From: Catenovulum maritimum
Lineage (GTDB): Bacteria > Pseudomonadota > Gammaproteobacteria > Enterobacterales > Alteromonadaceae
Assembly (NCBI RefSeq): GCF_001050375.1
Contig: NZ_KQ130482.1
Coordinates: 140,954 to 204,953 of the forward strand
Direction of reading: 5' to 3'
DNA: 64,000 bases
Of the stretch, positions 47,801 to 56,844 are shown in pieces. The stretch's first letter is position 1. Each line of letters starts with the position of its first letter. Under the pieces are notes generated by a model. The model saw only the letters and a list, made by a program, of their open reading frames with translations, was not told where the DNA came from and ran no database searches. A program made the translations under genes and the position numbers.

Positions 47801-47963
47801 GGTCTCTTTGGCGTTCGGCATACTTTTTTCAACAGTTATTACCCTGCTCTTAGTGCCTGCTTTGTATTTAATCTTGGATGATATAAAGGGGCTAAAGCGG
47901 GTATTTGGTGGCTCAAGAATAGAAGAAAAAATAGAAACCAAGCAGTCGTTAGACTCTATTTAA
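44814..47963 (+). CDS. RND efflux permease (AcrB-type)
   Basis: 1049 residues, full RND length with twelve membrane helices: TM1 at about 14-34 (NPVAANLLLVLIILMGIYS), TM2-6 about 335-480, TM7 about 540, TM8-12 about 860-1030. The proton-relay region LGIVVDDAIIIGESI has the typical Asp pair in TM4. Two large periplasmic loops form the porter domain. It probably exports drugs or other toxic compounds together with the adaptor upstream. The HAE-type sequence does not reveal the substrate. Confidence 0.94.
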   Translation: MSVDSAKKGLIAWFAHNPVAANLLLVLIILMGIYSVFTIRKQSFPTIAVDVISIQVPYLGAAPEEVEEGVVLKIEEAVKRLEGIKKLESNANEGMGQVKIEVEDGYDVQELMNEVKVQIDAIPSFPENSEKPVIYRAKPEQAVLWVQVYGDMSEVAMKEYAKEIRDEIVQLPDVTTAEVVGARDYEIAIELPESRLREYGLTLDYVAGQIQKNSIDLPGGSIKTDNGDILLRTNGQAYRATEFADLVLLTREDGTRLLLGDIAKITDGFVENEGFARFNKQPSIGIQVKSVGQQNDLHISATVKKYLEEKQKNLPSGVNVSAWGDSSYYLKGRVDLMLNNMLMGALLVFIILSLFLKFRLAIWVIVGLFASFLGAIALMPVAGVTINMISLFAFILVLGIVVDDAIIIGESIHSTTQAHGNSVDTVVRGAKKVAMPATFGVLTTIVAFAPMLLVTGPSSPIWSSIGAVVMLCLAFSLIESKWILPSHLVGIKTTAKTEAMWLPRFRQKISKILDGFIQNKYKPFLTLCLENRYSTIASFLAILILVAGLINSGVVRFVFFPNLPSDYVQVTLAMEDGSSADLTNETIAKLEAALYQVDSDSRVENGTPVLGNSMAFSTSQTSGMIWAQLNLDEERDLNGFEVANRWRDAFGESTGVRSVNFTGSISGGAGSDLEFLFRSDNIQQIDQAAEELKAALRQFEGIYDVDDSFSGGKDEIKIKIKPEAETLGLTLVDVARQVRVAFYGAEAQRIQRDEEEIKVMVRYPKDQRKSISNLDNMFIRTSAGREVPFSTVASYEIGQGYATIKRIDYQRSVSVTARADKAVAEPGKLAQEVIKDVIPKILEKYPEVDFQLAGASKDEQDALKSLAIGFGFAIIVIYGLMAIPLKSYTQPFIIMSVIPFGIVGAVIGHVVFGLAMSILSMFGIIALAGVVVNDSLILVEFVNRARHRGLAIRQAVLEAGTQRFRAILLTSLTTFFGLIPIVLETSLQAQIVIPMAVSLAFGILFSTVITLLLVPALYLILDDIKGLKRVFGGSRIEEKIETKQSLDSI

Positions 47964-47984
47964 AGCCAACTTGTGGGTGATTTA

Positions 47985-48145
47985 ATACCAGTTCACCTAA
48001 ATTTTTGCTCTATGTTTTACGTAGAAAAAAAGTGCGCTAACAAGGCATGAATTGCCGATACTAGTAAACTAATAGCAAAATTCATAACGCAGTTTACGTG
48101 CTTTTTAAGCAGTAAAATTGAGTAATAATTAGGATAGATTGGTAT
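47985..48145 (-). repeat. 161-bp dispersed repeat, copy B
   Basis: Reverse-oriented copy of 36623-36783, with the same 161-base length. Ends ATACCAGTTC and GATTGGTAT form short imperfect terminal inverted repeats. It lies between the RND permease stop and tRNA-Arg. About ten mismatches separate the copies, so the element was once mobile or is repeatedly copied in this genome. Confidence 0.85.
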
Positions 48146-48236
48146 AACTCATCAGGTGCAGCTAAGCGTTTGTTTAGTTAGAATTAGGCTGTAGAGCTAG
48201 ACTAAAAGAGTAAGCTCAATTGAAAAATAGATTTTA

Positions 48237-48312
48237 GTCCCCTTAGTTCAGCTGGATAGAACAAGGACCTCCTAAGTCTTAGACACAGGTTCGAATCCTG
48301 TAGGGGACGCCA
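48237..48312 (+). tRNA. tRNA-Arg (anticodon CCT)
   Basis: 76 nt including an encoded CCA. Acceptor stem GTCCCCT pairs with AGGGGAC; D arm GTTC/GAAC; anticodon stem AGGAC/GTCTT with loop CTCCTAA, so the anticodon CCT lies at 48271-48273 and reads AGG; T arm ACAGG-TTCGAAT-CCTGT. All arms fold. No integrated element follows it. Confidence 0.96.
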
Positions 48313-48366
48313 TTAACTGCGAATTCATATTCGTAGTTTTATTATTTAACGATAGGAATAATTCAC

Positions 48367-48942
48367 ATGGCTATTACGCTTTATGGCTCTTTACCTTCTC
48401 CTTATGTCCGCAGGATCCGAATCTTGCTTGATGGGGTAGACTATAAGTTTGAGCAAATTAACGTTTACGAAGATTCAGCGCGAGCCGAATATGCTAAGTT
48501 AACGCCAATTAAGAAATTACCCTTATTAACCGATGGTGAGCAAAGCATTTTTGACTCACATATTATTGCGCAATATGTTTTCGCTAAAAAACAGCAGGCT
48601 CAACCAAGTATAGATGTATTAAATTTAGTGAGTGCGGTGGATGCTGTGACAGACTCACTAATTATTTTATTTATGGCTAAGCGCTCGGAAATTGAGACGA
48701 GTGAAGATAAATTGATATTCAAATTGCAATTAACTCGTATCCCTGATTGTTTAACTTGGTTGAATGAGCAAGCAAAACAAGGAAAATTTGAATCGCTTAA
48801 CTACGCAACTATTGCGTTAATTTCATTGATTGATTGGGCCGAGTTTAGGCAACTGTATGATTTTTCTGACTATCCAGACTTGATAAAAGTAAGAGATACA
48901 TTCGCTGAAACTGAAATTATTAAACAGACTTATCCTCAGTAA
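48367..48942 (+). CDS. Glutathione S-transferase-like protein
   Basis: 191 residues. N-terminal thioredoxin-fold GST domain (ITLYGSLPSPYVRRIRILLDG, LTPIKKLPLLTDGEQSIFDSHIIAQYV) with the SPY/VRR active-site region and the cis-Pro (KLPLL), followed by a shorter all-helical C-terminal domain. Substrate unknown. Stand-alone, 54 bases after tRNA-Arg. Confidence 0.85.
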   Translation: MAITLYGSLPSPYVRRIRILLDGVDYKFEQINVYEDSARAEYAKLTPIKKLPLLTDGEQSIFDSHIIAQYVFAKKQQAQPSIDVLNLVSAVDAVTDSLIILFMAKRSEIETSEDKLIFKLQLTRIPDCLTWLNEQAKQGKFESLNYATIALISLIDWAEFRQLYDFSDYPDLIKVRDTFAETEIIKQTYPQ

Positions 48943-48956
48943 GCCTAACAATACTA

Positions 48957-48981
48957 TTAGCCCACAAACTATGTGGGCTAA
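48957..48981. terminator. Terminator between GST and PhzF genes
   Basis: Perfect 10-base stem TTAGCCCACA / TGTGGGCTAA with loop AACTA, between convergent genes. Confidence 0.8.
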
Positions 48982-48991
48982 TCAAGTTGCT

Positions 48992-49774
48992 TTAAATAAA
49001 AATTTCACCTTTCATATAAAGTACCGCTTTCCCTGAAATTAATACTCTGTCTTCGACTAGTTCAACTATAAGTTCACCACCTCTTTGAGAGACTTGTTTA
49101 GCGTTAAAACTGTTTTGATTTAATTCTTTTGCCCAAAAAGGCGCCAGTTGAGTATAGGCGGAGCCTGTCACAGGATCTTCATCTATCCCATAATTGGGGG
49201 CAAAAAAGCGATTAACGAAATCATATTCTGAAGATTTGGCTGTTATTATTACACCTCTTAAATCTAATGTTGATAATTGAGATAAGTCTGGATCAGCGTT
49301 TAGAACATCAGATTCATTTTCAAACACGACGAGATAGTCTTGGTTATAGTGGCAGCTTATTGGCTTGAGATTAAATGCATCTATAATGCTTTTTGGTGTT
49401 GGGCACTTAACAGGCATCTGGGCTGGAAAATCCAGCTGTAATAATCCCTCGACTTGTTTTACTTTTAGTAATCCGGATTTAGAATTGAATAGTAAAGTAT
49501 CTGTTATATTGGTTTTTAATTGATTAAAGATTACATAAGCTGCTGCTAATGTGGCATGACCACATAAATCAATTTCACAACTTGGGGTAAACCAACGAAT
49601 ATGGTATTCATCCTTTTGTCGCACAAAAAAGGCTGTTTCAGATAAATTATTCTCTGCTGCGATTGATTGCATCACGGAATCGTTAAGCCACTCTGTTAGT
49701 GGACACACAGCGGCTGAGTTACCTTTAAACACTGAGTCGGTAAAGGCATCTACTTGATATAAGTCTATTTTCAT
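48992..49774 (-). CDS. PhzF-family isomerase-like protein
   Basis: 260 residues. Family start LYQVDAFTDSVFKGNSAAVCPL, then the conserved NNLSETAFFV with the catalytic Glu, WFTPSCEIDLCGHATLAAAYVI and EDPVTGSAYTQLAPFW. Diaminopimelate-epimerase-like fold. Relatives are common and mostly of unknown substrate; the name does not imply phenazine synthesis, and no phz genes are present. Confidence 0.93.
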   Translation of the reverse strand: MKIDLYQVDAFTDSVFKGNSAAVCPLTEWLNDSVMQSIAAENNLSETAFFVRQKDEYHIRWFTPSCEIDLCGHATLAAAYVIFNQLKTNITDTLLFNSKSGLLKVKQVEGLLQLDFPAQMPVKCPTPKSIIDAFNLKPISCHYNQDYLVVFENESDVLNADPDLSQLSTLDLRGVIITAKSSEYDFVNRFFAPNYGIDEDPVTGSAYTQLAPFWAKELNQNSFNAKQVSQRGGELIVELVEDRVLISGKAVLYMKGEIFI

Positions 49775-49990
49775 TGAGAATTCGCTTCATATTGAGATTT
49801 AATTCATGAGAAAACCTAACTGTTATTGGCTATGGCTGCAATCTTTTTGAATCCATTTCGTCATAAAAGAAATAAAGTTTCAATGTTATTCTCTAAAACT
49901 TAAGTATTCAATTAAGTTATTGATTTTAAATTTTATTTATTCTTTTTGTAACGATTTCCTTTGTTGGATAAATCGGGTTTTTTAGTGCTT

Positions 49991-50024
49991 CTGTAACACA
50001 ACTGTCATAAAAGTATCATATACT
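49991..50024 (+). promoter_or_regulatory. PhoB promoter of pstCAB-phoU
   Basis: Pho box CTGTAACACAACTGTCAT (7-4-7) at 49991-50008, a further half-like GTATCAT at 50013-50019, and a -10 TATACT at 50019-50024, exactly 10 bases after the box. There is no -35, as expected for a PhoB-activated promoter. The pstC start follows 30 bases downstream. Confidence 0.88.
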
Positions 50025-50054
50025 GCACCCAGTTTAAATTTGCACTTAAATCTA

Positions 50055-52286
50055 ATGAATCATTCTCTTACACAAACAAGTAGTCAAAACTTTTCTCGAA
50101 AAGTAAAAGACCAAGTCGCGAAGTACGGTGTAACCGCCGGCGGTATCATGGTGTTGATCGCCCTGTTACTTATCTTCTTTTATCTACTATATGTAGTTCA
50201 ACCTATATTTGATGACGTGAGCGTGACACACGATCAAGAAATCAGATTAAAAGATACACATAGCTCCCTTGCACTCGGTACAGATGATCATGTTGAAATT
50301 GGTTATCGTGTTGTATCAAACGCCAATGTCGAGTTTTATGGATTAGAAGGAAAGCATAAAGGCGAGTTAATCGAACAGCACCAAGTTGTTTCTGAACCGA
50401 TTACTGCTTTCAGCGCTTCAATGGCCTACCTACAAGAGTTTGCTTTTGCAACTGGTAGCCAAGTGACAGTTTTTAAGCCGGGTTTTAAAGTGAGTTTTGC
50501 CACGAACAAAAGAGTCGTGTTGCCAAACTTAACTTATCCATTGGGCGAAGAAGGTATTGATTTAGAAGTAGACAGCAATATTACAAAATTTGCTTTTTCT
50601 GTTTTACCTGAAAATGAAGGTGCAGGCTTCTTGTATCAGCTTGAAAGCGGTGATTTAGAATACGCTTTTATGTCAGCTGAAGTTAACTTTATGACAGATG
50701 AGATTGAGTGGTCTATCGAGAAAGTAAGCCTGCCTTTTGTAAACGGTAAAGTTAAAAATATCAAAGTAACAGCCGATTTAAGTCGAGCATTTGTGGTTCA
50801 AGACAACACTTTAATTACATTAAATATACGAGATATTGAAGATGTAACCTTGTTATCTAAAACTAAAGTATCAGAGCCAAAAGCAAATGTAGTTGATGTT
50901 ACTTTGTTAGCTGGTGCTAACTCAATATTATTTGCAAATGATAATGGTGTTGTGAGTCAGTGGTTTGAAGTGAATGATGAGGAAGGACGTCACTTTAAGC
51001 GCATTAGAGCATTTGAAAGCAATGAAATTGGGTTGAATGGCGTTTATCCTGAATTTTATCGTCGTAGTTTCTTCACAACTGCAAACGATGGTTCGCTCGG
51101 TGTATATCACACAACAAGTGGTGCTAAGTTATTCCACGAGTCGATAGCAGATAGCAAAATTGACTTGTTTTCTATTTCGCCTAGAGCAAATGCATTTTTA
51201 ACTCAAAATACGCACTCAATCAATTTATACAAAATAAGCAATGAACATCCAGAAGTAACTTGGTCTGGGTTGTGGAATGAAATTTGGTACGAAGGTTATT
51301 CTGAACCAGATTATGTTTGGCAATCTACCTCGGCATCAGATGATTTTGAAGGCAAATTTAGTTTAGTGCCAATTACTTTCGGTACAATTAAAGCGGCTTT
51401 TTACGCTATGTTATTTTCAGTGCCAATCGCACTTGCAGCAGCGGTATATACTGCTTACTTCATGCCTTCTAAAATTCGCAAAGTAGTTAAGCCTACAGTT
51501 GAAATCATGGAAGCATTACCAACCGTTATTCTTGGTTTCCTTGCTGGATTATGGTTAGCACCTCTGATTGAATTGCATTTAGCCTCTATTGTTTTATTGG
51601 TGACTATATTACCTGTTGCTGTTATTTTGTTTGCATTCATGTGGCATAACCTGCCTAAGAAAATTTTAAATAGCCTGCCACAAGGTATGGACTCATTATT
51701 ACTTATTCCTGTCATTTTGTTATTCGGCTGGTTGTGTTTTGGCATGAGTCCTTGGTTAAACGATGTGCTATTTGATGGTGATGTTCGCTTATTTATTACA
51801 GATGAATTAGGTATTTCATTCGACCAAAGAAACTCTTTAGTGGTTGGTATTGCAATGGGATTTGCCGTGATTCCAACTATATTTTCAATTGCTGAAGATG
51901 CTGTATTTTCTGTTCCAAAACACTTATCTCAAGGTTCGTTAGCTCTAGGTGCGAGTCAATGGCAAACCCTAGTTAGAGTTGTGTTATTGACGGCGAGTCC
52001 GGGTATCTTCTCAGCTGTGATGATGGGCCTAGGCCGCGCTGTTGGCGAAACTATGATTGTGTTAATGGCAACAGGTAATACGCCTATTATGGATTGGTCT
52101 GTTTTCCAAGGTATGCGTACACTTTCGGCTAACATTGCAGTTGAAATGCCAGAATCAGAAGTAGGTAGTACTCACTATCGCATCTTATTCTTAGCTGCTT
52201 TTGTACTTTTTGTATTCACTTTTGTCTTTAACACGATTGCTGAGTTTGTTCGTCAGCGATTACGTGAAAAATACAGCTCGCTGTAA
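50055..52286 (+). CDS. pstC: Phosphate ABC transporter permease PstC, long form
   Basis: 743 residues from the ATG at 50055 (a TTG at 50040 lacks support). One N-terminal helix (about 30-52), then about 380 residues of extracytoplasmic beta-rich sequence with no recognised domain, and an ABC permease domain at about 445-740 (LALGASQWQTLVRVVLLTASPG is the EAA loop). E. coli PstC is about 320 residues, so this is the long form known from marine gammaproteobacteria. It imports phosphate with PstA, PstB and PstS. Confidence 0.92.
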   Translation: MNHSLTQTSSQNFSRKVKDQVAKYGVTAGGIMVLIALLLIFFYLLYVVQPIFDDVSVTHDQEIRLKDTHSSLALGTDDHVEIGYRVVSNANVEFYGLEGKHKGELIEQHQVVSEPITAFSASMAYLQEFAFATGSQVTVFKPGFKVSFATNKRVVLPNLTYPLGEEGIDLEVDSNITKFAFSVLPENEGAGFLYQLESGDLEYAFMSAEVNFMTDEIEWSIEKVSLPFVNGKVKNIKVTADLSRAFVVQDNTLITLNIRDIEDVTLLSKTKVSEPKANVVDVTLLAGANSILFANDNGVVSQWFEVNDEEGRHFKRIRAFESNEIGLNGVYPEFYRRSFFTTANDGSLGVYHTTSGAKLFHESIADSKIDLFSISPRANAFLTQNTHSINLYKISNEHPEVTWSGLWNEIWYEGYSEPDYVWQSTSASDDFEGKFSLVPITFGTIKAAFYAMLFSVPIALAAAVYTAYFMPSKIRKVVKPTVEIMEALPTVILGFLAGLWLAPLIELHLASIVLLVTILPVAVILFAFMWHNLPKKILNSLPQGMDSLLLIPVILLFGWLCFGMSPWLNDVLFDGDVRLFITDELGISFDQRNSLVVGIAMGFAVIPTIFSIAEDAVFSVPKHLSQGSLALGASQWQTLVRVVLLTASPGIFSAVMMGLGRAVGETMIVLMATGNTPIMDWSVFQGMRTLSANIAVEMPESEVGSTHYRILFLAAFVLFVFTFVFNTIAEFVRQRLREKYSSL

Positions 52287-52302
52287 GCGCAGGAATTAAA
52301 TA

Positions 52303-53940
52303 ATGAAGAATTGGTTTAAATCAGGTTCCCCTTGGATCTGGATGACAGCAGGTGCTGTTAGTATTAGTTTAATTTCAGTTATTGGCTTATTAGCTATGAT
52401 TGCTTGGCGTGGTCTTAGCTTCTTTTGGCCTGCTGAAGTCTATGAGTTTGATATCAAGCAAAATGGACAATCTACCGTAGTTATTGGTGAAATTTACGAC
52501 AAAGAACAGGTAGCGGCCGAGCGTTTAAGAAATGCAGGTATTGATCTGGCTGGCTATGATGCTGAATTTGTTGATAGATACTTAGTGAAAACCGGTAACC
52601 GTGAATTTGTAGAACTTGATTTCCGTTGGATTCTAGATACAGATATTCAGCAAAAAACAACTAAGTCAGGTATAGCTGTAATAGAAAGAACTAAAAATGG
52701 TAACTTTTATGGTTATGTTCATTCTGTTTATCAAGATGGCGTTAAGGTCGATAACTCTAAATTAGAAGAGCTAATCGAAAGAAGTAGTGATATAGCTGAA
52801 GAAGCATTAGACCTACAAAATAGCGAAATCGCAGCAATTAACTATGATCTGGAAAGAGATAGATTAAAACAACGTGCACTAGAGTTGAAAGGTGAATTAA
52901 CTCAAGAAATTAAAGATGAGTTCAAAGCCAAAAAATTACGTCTAGAAGAAGACTATCAAGTTTTAGAAAAATCGCTTTTCGCTTTAAGACAAAAAGCGGA
53001 TAGAGACGAAGTTGTCATAAAAGATATGCGCGGTGAACTTGTGCGTATTCGAATTGCTCAAGTACTAGATATCCACTTTCCGAATGATATGAGTCTATTG
53101 GATAAAGTTGGCCGTTTCTTTGTTCAAATGGGTAAGTTTGTTAGTGATGACCCAAGAGAAGCAAATACAGAAGGGGGCGTGTTCCCAGCTATCTTTGGTA
53201 CTGTCTTTATGGTGTTATTGATGGCCGTTATTGTGACCCCATTTGGTGTTGTTGCTGCTATTTATTTGCATGAATACGCTGCTAAAAATGCAGTGACTAA
53301 AATCATACGTATTGCGGTTATTAACTTAGCGGGTGTACCTTCTATTGTATATGGTGTATTTGGTTTAGGTTTCTTTGTTTATATGCTTGGTGGCAGTTTA
53401 GATGCTTTATTTTATCCAGAAGCTTTACCTAATCCAACATTCGGTACGCCAGGTGTTATTTGGTCAGCGCTAACACTTGCCATTTTAACCTTACCTGTTG
53501 TTATTGTTTCGACAGAAGAAGGTATGTCGCGTATCCCGAGTTCATTACGTCAGGGTAGTTTAGCTTTGGGGGCAACTAAAGCTGAAACCTTATGGCGAAT
53601 TATTATCCCTATGGCGAGCCCTGCAATTATGACAGGCTTAATTTTAGCTGTTGCTCGTGCAGCAGGTGAGGTGGCTCCATTAATGTTAGTTGGTGTGGTA
53701 AAAATGGCACCAACTTTACCTTTAGATGGTAACTTCCCATTTATTCACCTAGATAGAAAGTTTATGCACCTTGGTTTCCATATTTATGATGTGGGTTTCC
53801 AAAGTCCAAATGTTGAAGCGGCAAGACCGCTAGTATATGCAACCGCATTTTTACTAGTGACAGTCATTGTTTCATTAAATATTACAGCGATCGGCATCCG
53901 TAATCATTTACGTGAAAAATATAAGTCGCTTGAACACTAA
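52303..53940 (+). CDS. pstA: Phosphate ABC transporter permease PstA, long form
   Basis: 545 residues. An N-terminal helix (MTAGAVSISLISVIGLLAMIAW), an extra periplasmic region (about 40-280) including a predicted coiled coil at about 155-245 (LERDRLKQRALELKGEL and neighbours), then the permease domain at about 295-540 with the EAA loop LALGATKAETLWRIIIPMASP. About twice the E. coli PstA length. Starts 16 bases after pstC. Confidence 0.92.
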   Translation: MKNWFKSGSPWIWMTAGAVSISLISVIGLLAMIAWRGLSFFWPAEVYEFDIKQNGQSTVVIGEIYDKEQVAAERLRNAGIDLAGYDAEFVDRYLVKTGNREFVELDFRWILDTDIQQKTTKSGIAVIERTKNGNFYGYVHSVYQDGVKVDNSKLEELIERSSDIAEEALDLQNSEIAAINYDLERDRLKQRALELKGELTQEIKDEFKAKKLRLEEDYQVLEKSLFALRQKADRDEVVIKDMRGELVRIRIAQVLDIHFPNDMSLLDKVGRFFVQMGKFVSDDPREANTEGGVFPAIFGTVFMVLLMAVIVTPFGVVAAIYLHEYAAKNAVTKIIRIAVINLAGVPSIVYGVFGLGFFVYMLGGSLDALFYPEALPNPTFGTPGVIWSALTLAILTLPVVIVSTEEGMSRIPSSLRQGSLALGATKAETLWRIIIPMASPAIMTGLILAVARAAGEVAPLMLVGVVKMAPTLPLDGNFPFIHLDRKFMHLGFHIYDVGFQSPNVEAARPLVYATAFLLVTVIVSLNITAIGIRNHLREKYKSLEH

Positions 53941-53961
53941 TTATTTTTAAAGGTTTTAGAT

Positions 53962-54783
53962 ATGATTTCAATTGCTCCTGAAGTTGCAAAAATTACCAAC
54001 GCAATTGCACCTAGTGAATTAACCCAAGAGCAAACCGCACTTGAGATGAATAAATTAAATTTATTCTATGGTGATAAACAGGCTCTATACAACATAGACA
54101 TGAAGATACCTAAAGGTAAGGTAACTGCTTTTATCGGTCCTTCTGGTTGTGGTAAATCGACTTTGTTGCGCTGTATTAATCGAATGAATGATTTAGTCGA
54201 TATTTGTCGTGTTGAAGGACAAATTAAGTTAGATGGTAAAAACATTTATGATAAAGATGTAGATGTTGCTACGTTACGCCAAAATGTTGGTATGGTGTTC
54301 CAGCGTCCAAATCCATTTCCTAAATCTATTTATGAAAATGTTGTATACGGATTAAGAATACAAGGCATTAACGACAAGCGTCGCTTAGATGAAATCGTTG
54401 AAACTTCATTAAGAAAAGCAGCACTATGGGAAGAAGTTAAAGATAGATTAAACGATAGTGCGTTTGGGCTTTCTGGTGGTCAGCAACAAAGATTGGTTAT
54501 TGCTCGTGCGATTGCGATTGAGCCTAAAGTTTTACTTTTGGATGAACCAACTTCTGCTCTTGATCCAATTTCAACGTTAACCATTGAAGAATTGATTAAT
54601 GATTTAAAAGATACTTACACTGTTGTTATCGTAACTCACAATATGCAGCAAGCCGCGCGTGTTTCTAATTATGCAGCGTTTATGTTTATGGGTGAGTTAA
54701 TTGAATATTCTGATACGAATCAGTTGTTCACTACACCAGCGAAAAAGAAAACAGAAGACTATATTACAGGCCGTTACGGTTAA
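53962..54783 (+). CDS. pstB: Phosphate ABC transporter ATPase
   Basis: 273 residues. Walker [23 protein letters not shown]-loop [17 protein letters not shown], signature LSGGQQQRL, Walker [15 protein letters not shown]-loop [14 protein letters not shown]. About 20 extra N-terminal residues compared with typical PstB. Energises phosphate uptake. Confidence 0.97.
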   Translation: MISIAPEVAKITNAIAPSELTQEQTALEMNKLNLFYGDKQALYNIDMKIPKGKVTAFIGPSGCGKSTLLRCINRMNDLVDICRVEGQIKLDGKNIYDKDVDVATLRQNVGMVFQRPNPFPKSIYENVVYGLRIQGINDKRRLDEIVETSLRKAALWEEVKDRLNDSAFGLSGGQQQRLVIARAIAIEPKVLLLDEPTSALDPISTLTIEELINDLKDTYTVVIVTHNMQQAARVSNYAAFMFMGELIEYSDTNQLFTTPAKKKTEDYITGRYG

Positions 54784-54866
54784 GTTATTATTGCTTCAAC
54801 TTTTAAATTATTAAACTAAGCTTACTCAATGGACTGAGTAAAATCAGTTAGCTTAAGGGGAATAGA

Positions 54867-55574
54867 ATGGATTTTAAAATAGATAAACATATCTCAGGTC
54901 AATTTAACCAAGAACTTGAGCAGATTATGAGCCATGTGTTAGACATGGGTGGCATTGTTGAACAACAAATTAGTCAATCTTTGGCTGCAATTAGTAGCTT
55001 GGATGCAAAGCTGGCCGGTCAAGTCGTCGAAAACGATAGAAAAATTAATGCTTACGAAACAACAATTGATGAAGAATGTGCTCGTATCATTGCTAAACGT
55101 CAACCGGCAGCAATTGATTTAAGAATTGTTTTAGCAATTGCTAAGACGATTGCAGATCTAGAGCGTATCGGCGACGAAGCTTGTCGTATGGTAAAACCTG
55201 CACTTGAAAGTTATAACCGTGAAGAGCGTCAATTCTTAGTTGATCTTGACCATATGGGTCAGCAGGTTTTGACTATGTTCAATAAAGTATTGGACGCATT
55301 AGCGAGAATGGATAGCGAAGCAGCATACGAAGTTTATAAAATGGATAAAAAAATAGATAAAACGTATGAAGCTATCACACGCCAATTAATGACTTATATG
55401 ATGGAAGATCCACGCGCCATTCCAAAAATTATGGATGTTATTTGGGCTACTCGTTCGTTAGAACGAATCGGCGACAGGTGTCAGAACATAAGTGAGCATG
55501 TTATTTACTTAATTAAAGGTAAAGATGTGCGCCACACAAGCCGAGAACACATAGAAAAAATGCTAGGTGTCTAA
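54867..55574 (+). CDS. phoU: Phosphate regulator PhoU
   Basis: 235 residues, two tandem three-helix PhoU domains with the repeated metal-binding motifs (IADLERIGDEACRM and ATRSLERIGDRCQNISEHVIYLIKG). AGGGGA lies 6 bases upstream of the ATG. PhoU couples PstB activity to the PhoR/PhoB two-component system and keeps the Pho regulon off when phosphate is plentiful. Last gene of the pstCAB-phoU operon. Confidence 0.96.
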   Translation: MDFKIDKHISGQFNQELEQIMSHVLDMGGIVEQQISQSLAAISSLDAKLAGQVVENDRKINAYETTIDEECARIIAKRQPAAIDLRIVLAIAKTIADLERIGDEACRMVKPALESYNREERQFLVDLDHMGQQVLTMFNKVLDALARMDSEAAYEVYKMDKKIDKTYEAITRQLMTYMMEDPRAIPKIMDVIWATRSLERIGDRCQNISEHVIYLIKGKDVRHTSREHIEKMLGV

Positions 55575-55585
55575 ATCAATTTAAA

Positions 55586-55616
55586 TTAGAATAGTGTTAG
55601 TTAAACACTATTCTAA
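55586..55616 (+). terminator. Stem-loop after phoU
   Basis: Perfect 13-base stem TTAGAATAGTGTT / AACACTATTCTAA with loop AGTTA, 11 bases after the phoU stop. No T tract follows, so it may be a weak terminator or 3' end stabiliser. Confidence 0.6.
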
Positions 55617-55697
55617 TGCCTATCCTACCAATTCACCCGATTAATATTTCACTTCTGTTTCAGTTAAATTTCAATAAGATTTCAAATTAATTACACT

Positions 55698-55731
55698 TTG
55701 AAATAAAACTGTCATAAATGATTAATATAAT
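55698..55731 (+). promoter_or_regulatory. PhoB promoter of the porin gene
   Basis: Pho box TTGAAATAAAACTGTCAT at 55698-55715 and -10 TATAAT at 55726-55731, again exactly 10 bases apart. This places the porin in the Pho regulon independently of the upstream operon. Confidence 0.85.
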
Positions 55732-55837
55732 GTTCGCCATAACGTCATCTAATGATTGCCTTAAACAAGTTTTAATTTGAATTATATCAATAGCTGACTA
55801 CCTTATTAATATATGCTTATTGAGCTTAGGATAAACT

Positions 55838-56788
55838 ATGAAATTACTTTCACTTTCTGCAATTACAATTGCGACTTCTTTATTTTCGGTAAACGCTGTT
55901 GCTGCTGATAAGGCTTTAACTGTATATGGTAAAGCTAACCTTAGCTTCCAAATTGAAGACTCTGTAGAATCTTCAACAGACTTAAAAAGCAACTCTTCTA
56001 GACTTGGTTTTAAAGGTGAAGTTGAATTAGAAGGTGGTTTAACTGCTATATACACGGCTGAGTTCGGTGTTGATTTTTCTGATGAATCTAAAGAACAAAA
56101 TATTACTTCTAGAAATCAATGGGTTGGTTTAAAAGGTGATTTTGGTCAAGTGCGTTTAGGTAGAATGGATACTGCGCTTAAATTAGCACAGGGTAAAATT
56201 GATCAATTTAATGGTTACTCTGGCGATATTAAACACGTATTTAGCAAGCGTGGTGAAAATAGAATGAGTGATACTGTTACTTATATCTCACCTAATTTTT
56301 CTGGTTTCACTGCAGGTTTAACTTATATAACACAAGAAGAAACAGATTCTGCGGAAGCAGATAAAGCAGGTGTTTCTGCTGCTGTTATGTACGGTGATGC
56401 TAAATTAAAGAAATCTGATTTTTATGCAGCGGTAGCAATTGACCAAAATGTAAAAGGTTACGATGTTATCCGTTTAGCGACTCAAGTTAAATTAGGTGCT
56501 TTAAAATTAGGCGCAATCTTGCAATCTCAGGAGCAAGCTGATGTAGCGGGTTCAAGTGCTGACGAAGGTGTTGTATTAAGTGCTGCATATAGCGCTGGCC
56601 AACTAACTTATAAAGCTCAAGTCCAAACAATTAATCAAGCAGCAGACCAAGATGCAGTTTCTGTTGGAGTTGATTATAAACTAGGTAAAAACACTAAAGC
56701 CTTTACCTGGTTAACTCGCGAATCGAGCGATGCTGCAAATGCTGTAGATACTAAGACACTTGCATTTGGTATCGAACACAAATTTTAA
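55838..56788 (+). CDS. Gram-negative porin, probably phosphate-starvation induced
   Basis: 316 residues. Signal peptide to about residue 22 (VNAVAA), then general-porin sequence: LTVYGKANLSFQIED, SSRLGFKGEVELEGGLTAIY, RNQWVGLKGDFGQVRLGRMDT, C-terminus GIEHKF with a terminal Phe. A trimeric diffusion porin of the Neisseria/Burkholderia-like type; not OprP-like. It lies between phoU and pstS behind its own Pho box, so it probably helps phosphate or phosphate esters cross the outer membrane (inference). Confidence 0.9.
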   Translation: MKLLSLSAITIATSLFSVNAVAADKALTVYGKANLSFQIEDSVESSTDLKSNSSRLGFKGEVELEGGLTAIYTAEFGVDFSDESKEQNITSRNQWVGLKGDFGQVRLGRMDTALKLAQGKIDQFNGYSGDIKHVFSKRGENRMSDTVTYISPNFSGFTAGLTYITQEETDSAEADKAGVSAAVMYGDAKLKKSDFYAAVAIDQNVKGYDVIRLATQVKLGALKLGAILQSQEQADVAGSSADEGVVLSAAYSAGQLTYKAQVQTINQAADQDAVSVGVDYKLGKNTKAFTWLTRESSDAANAVDTKTLAFGIEHKF

Positions 56789-56805
56789 AAATTAACTTGA
56801 TAAAC

Positions 56806-56836
56806 AAGCCCTTGCATATAGCAGGGGCTTTTTTTT
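56806..56836 (+). terminator. Terminator of the porin gene
   Basis: Stem AAGCCCTTGC / GCAGGGGCTT (one G-U), loop ATATA, followed by a long T run. Strong intrinsic terminator, so pstS needs its own promoter. Confidence 0.9.
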
Positions 56837-56844
56837 GTCTAAAA

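Noticed and set aside
47480-47941. Minus-strand ORF of 153 residues
   Set aside because: Antisense shadow of the RND permease; low-complexity Ile/Thr/Lys composition with no motif.
48237-48312. tRNA-Arg as an integration site of a genomic island
   Set aside because: No integrase and no repeat of the tRNA 3' end downstream; the flanking genes are ordinary.
48992-49774. Phenazine biosynthesis gene
   Set aside because: PhzF homology is only at family level; no other phz gene is in the window.
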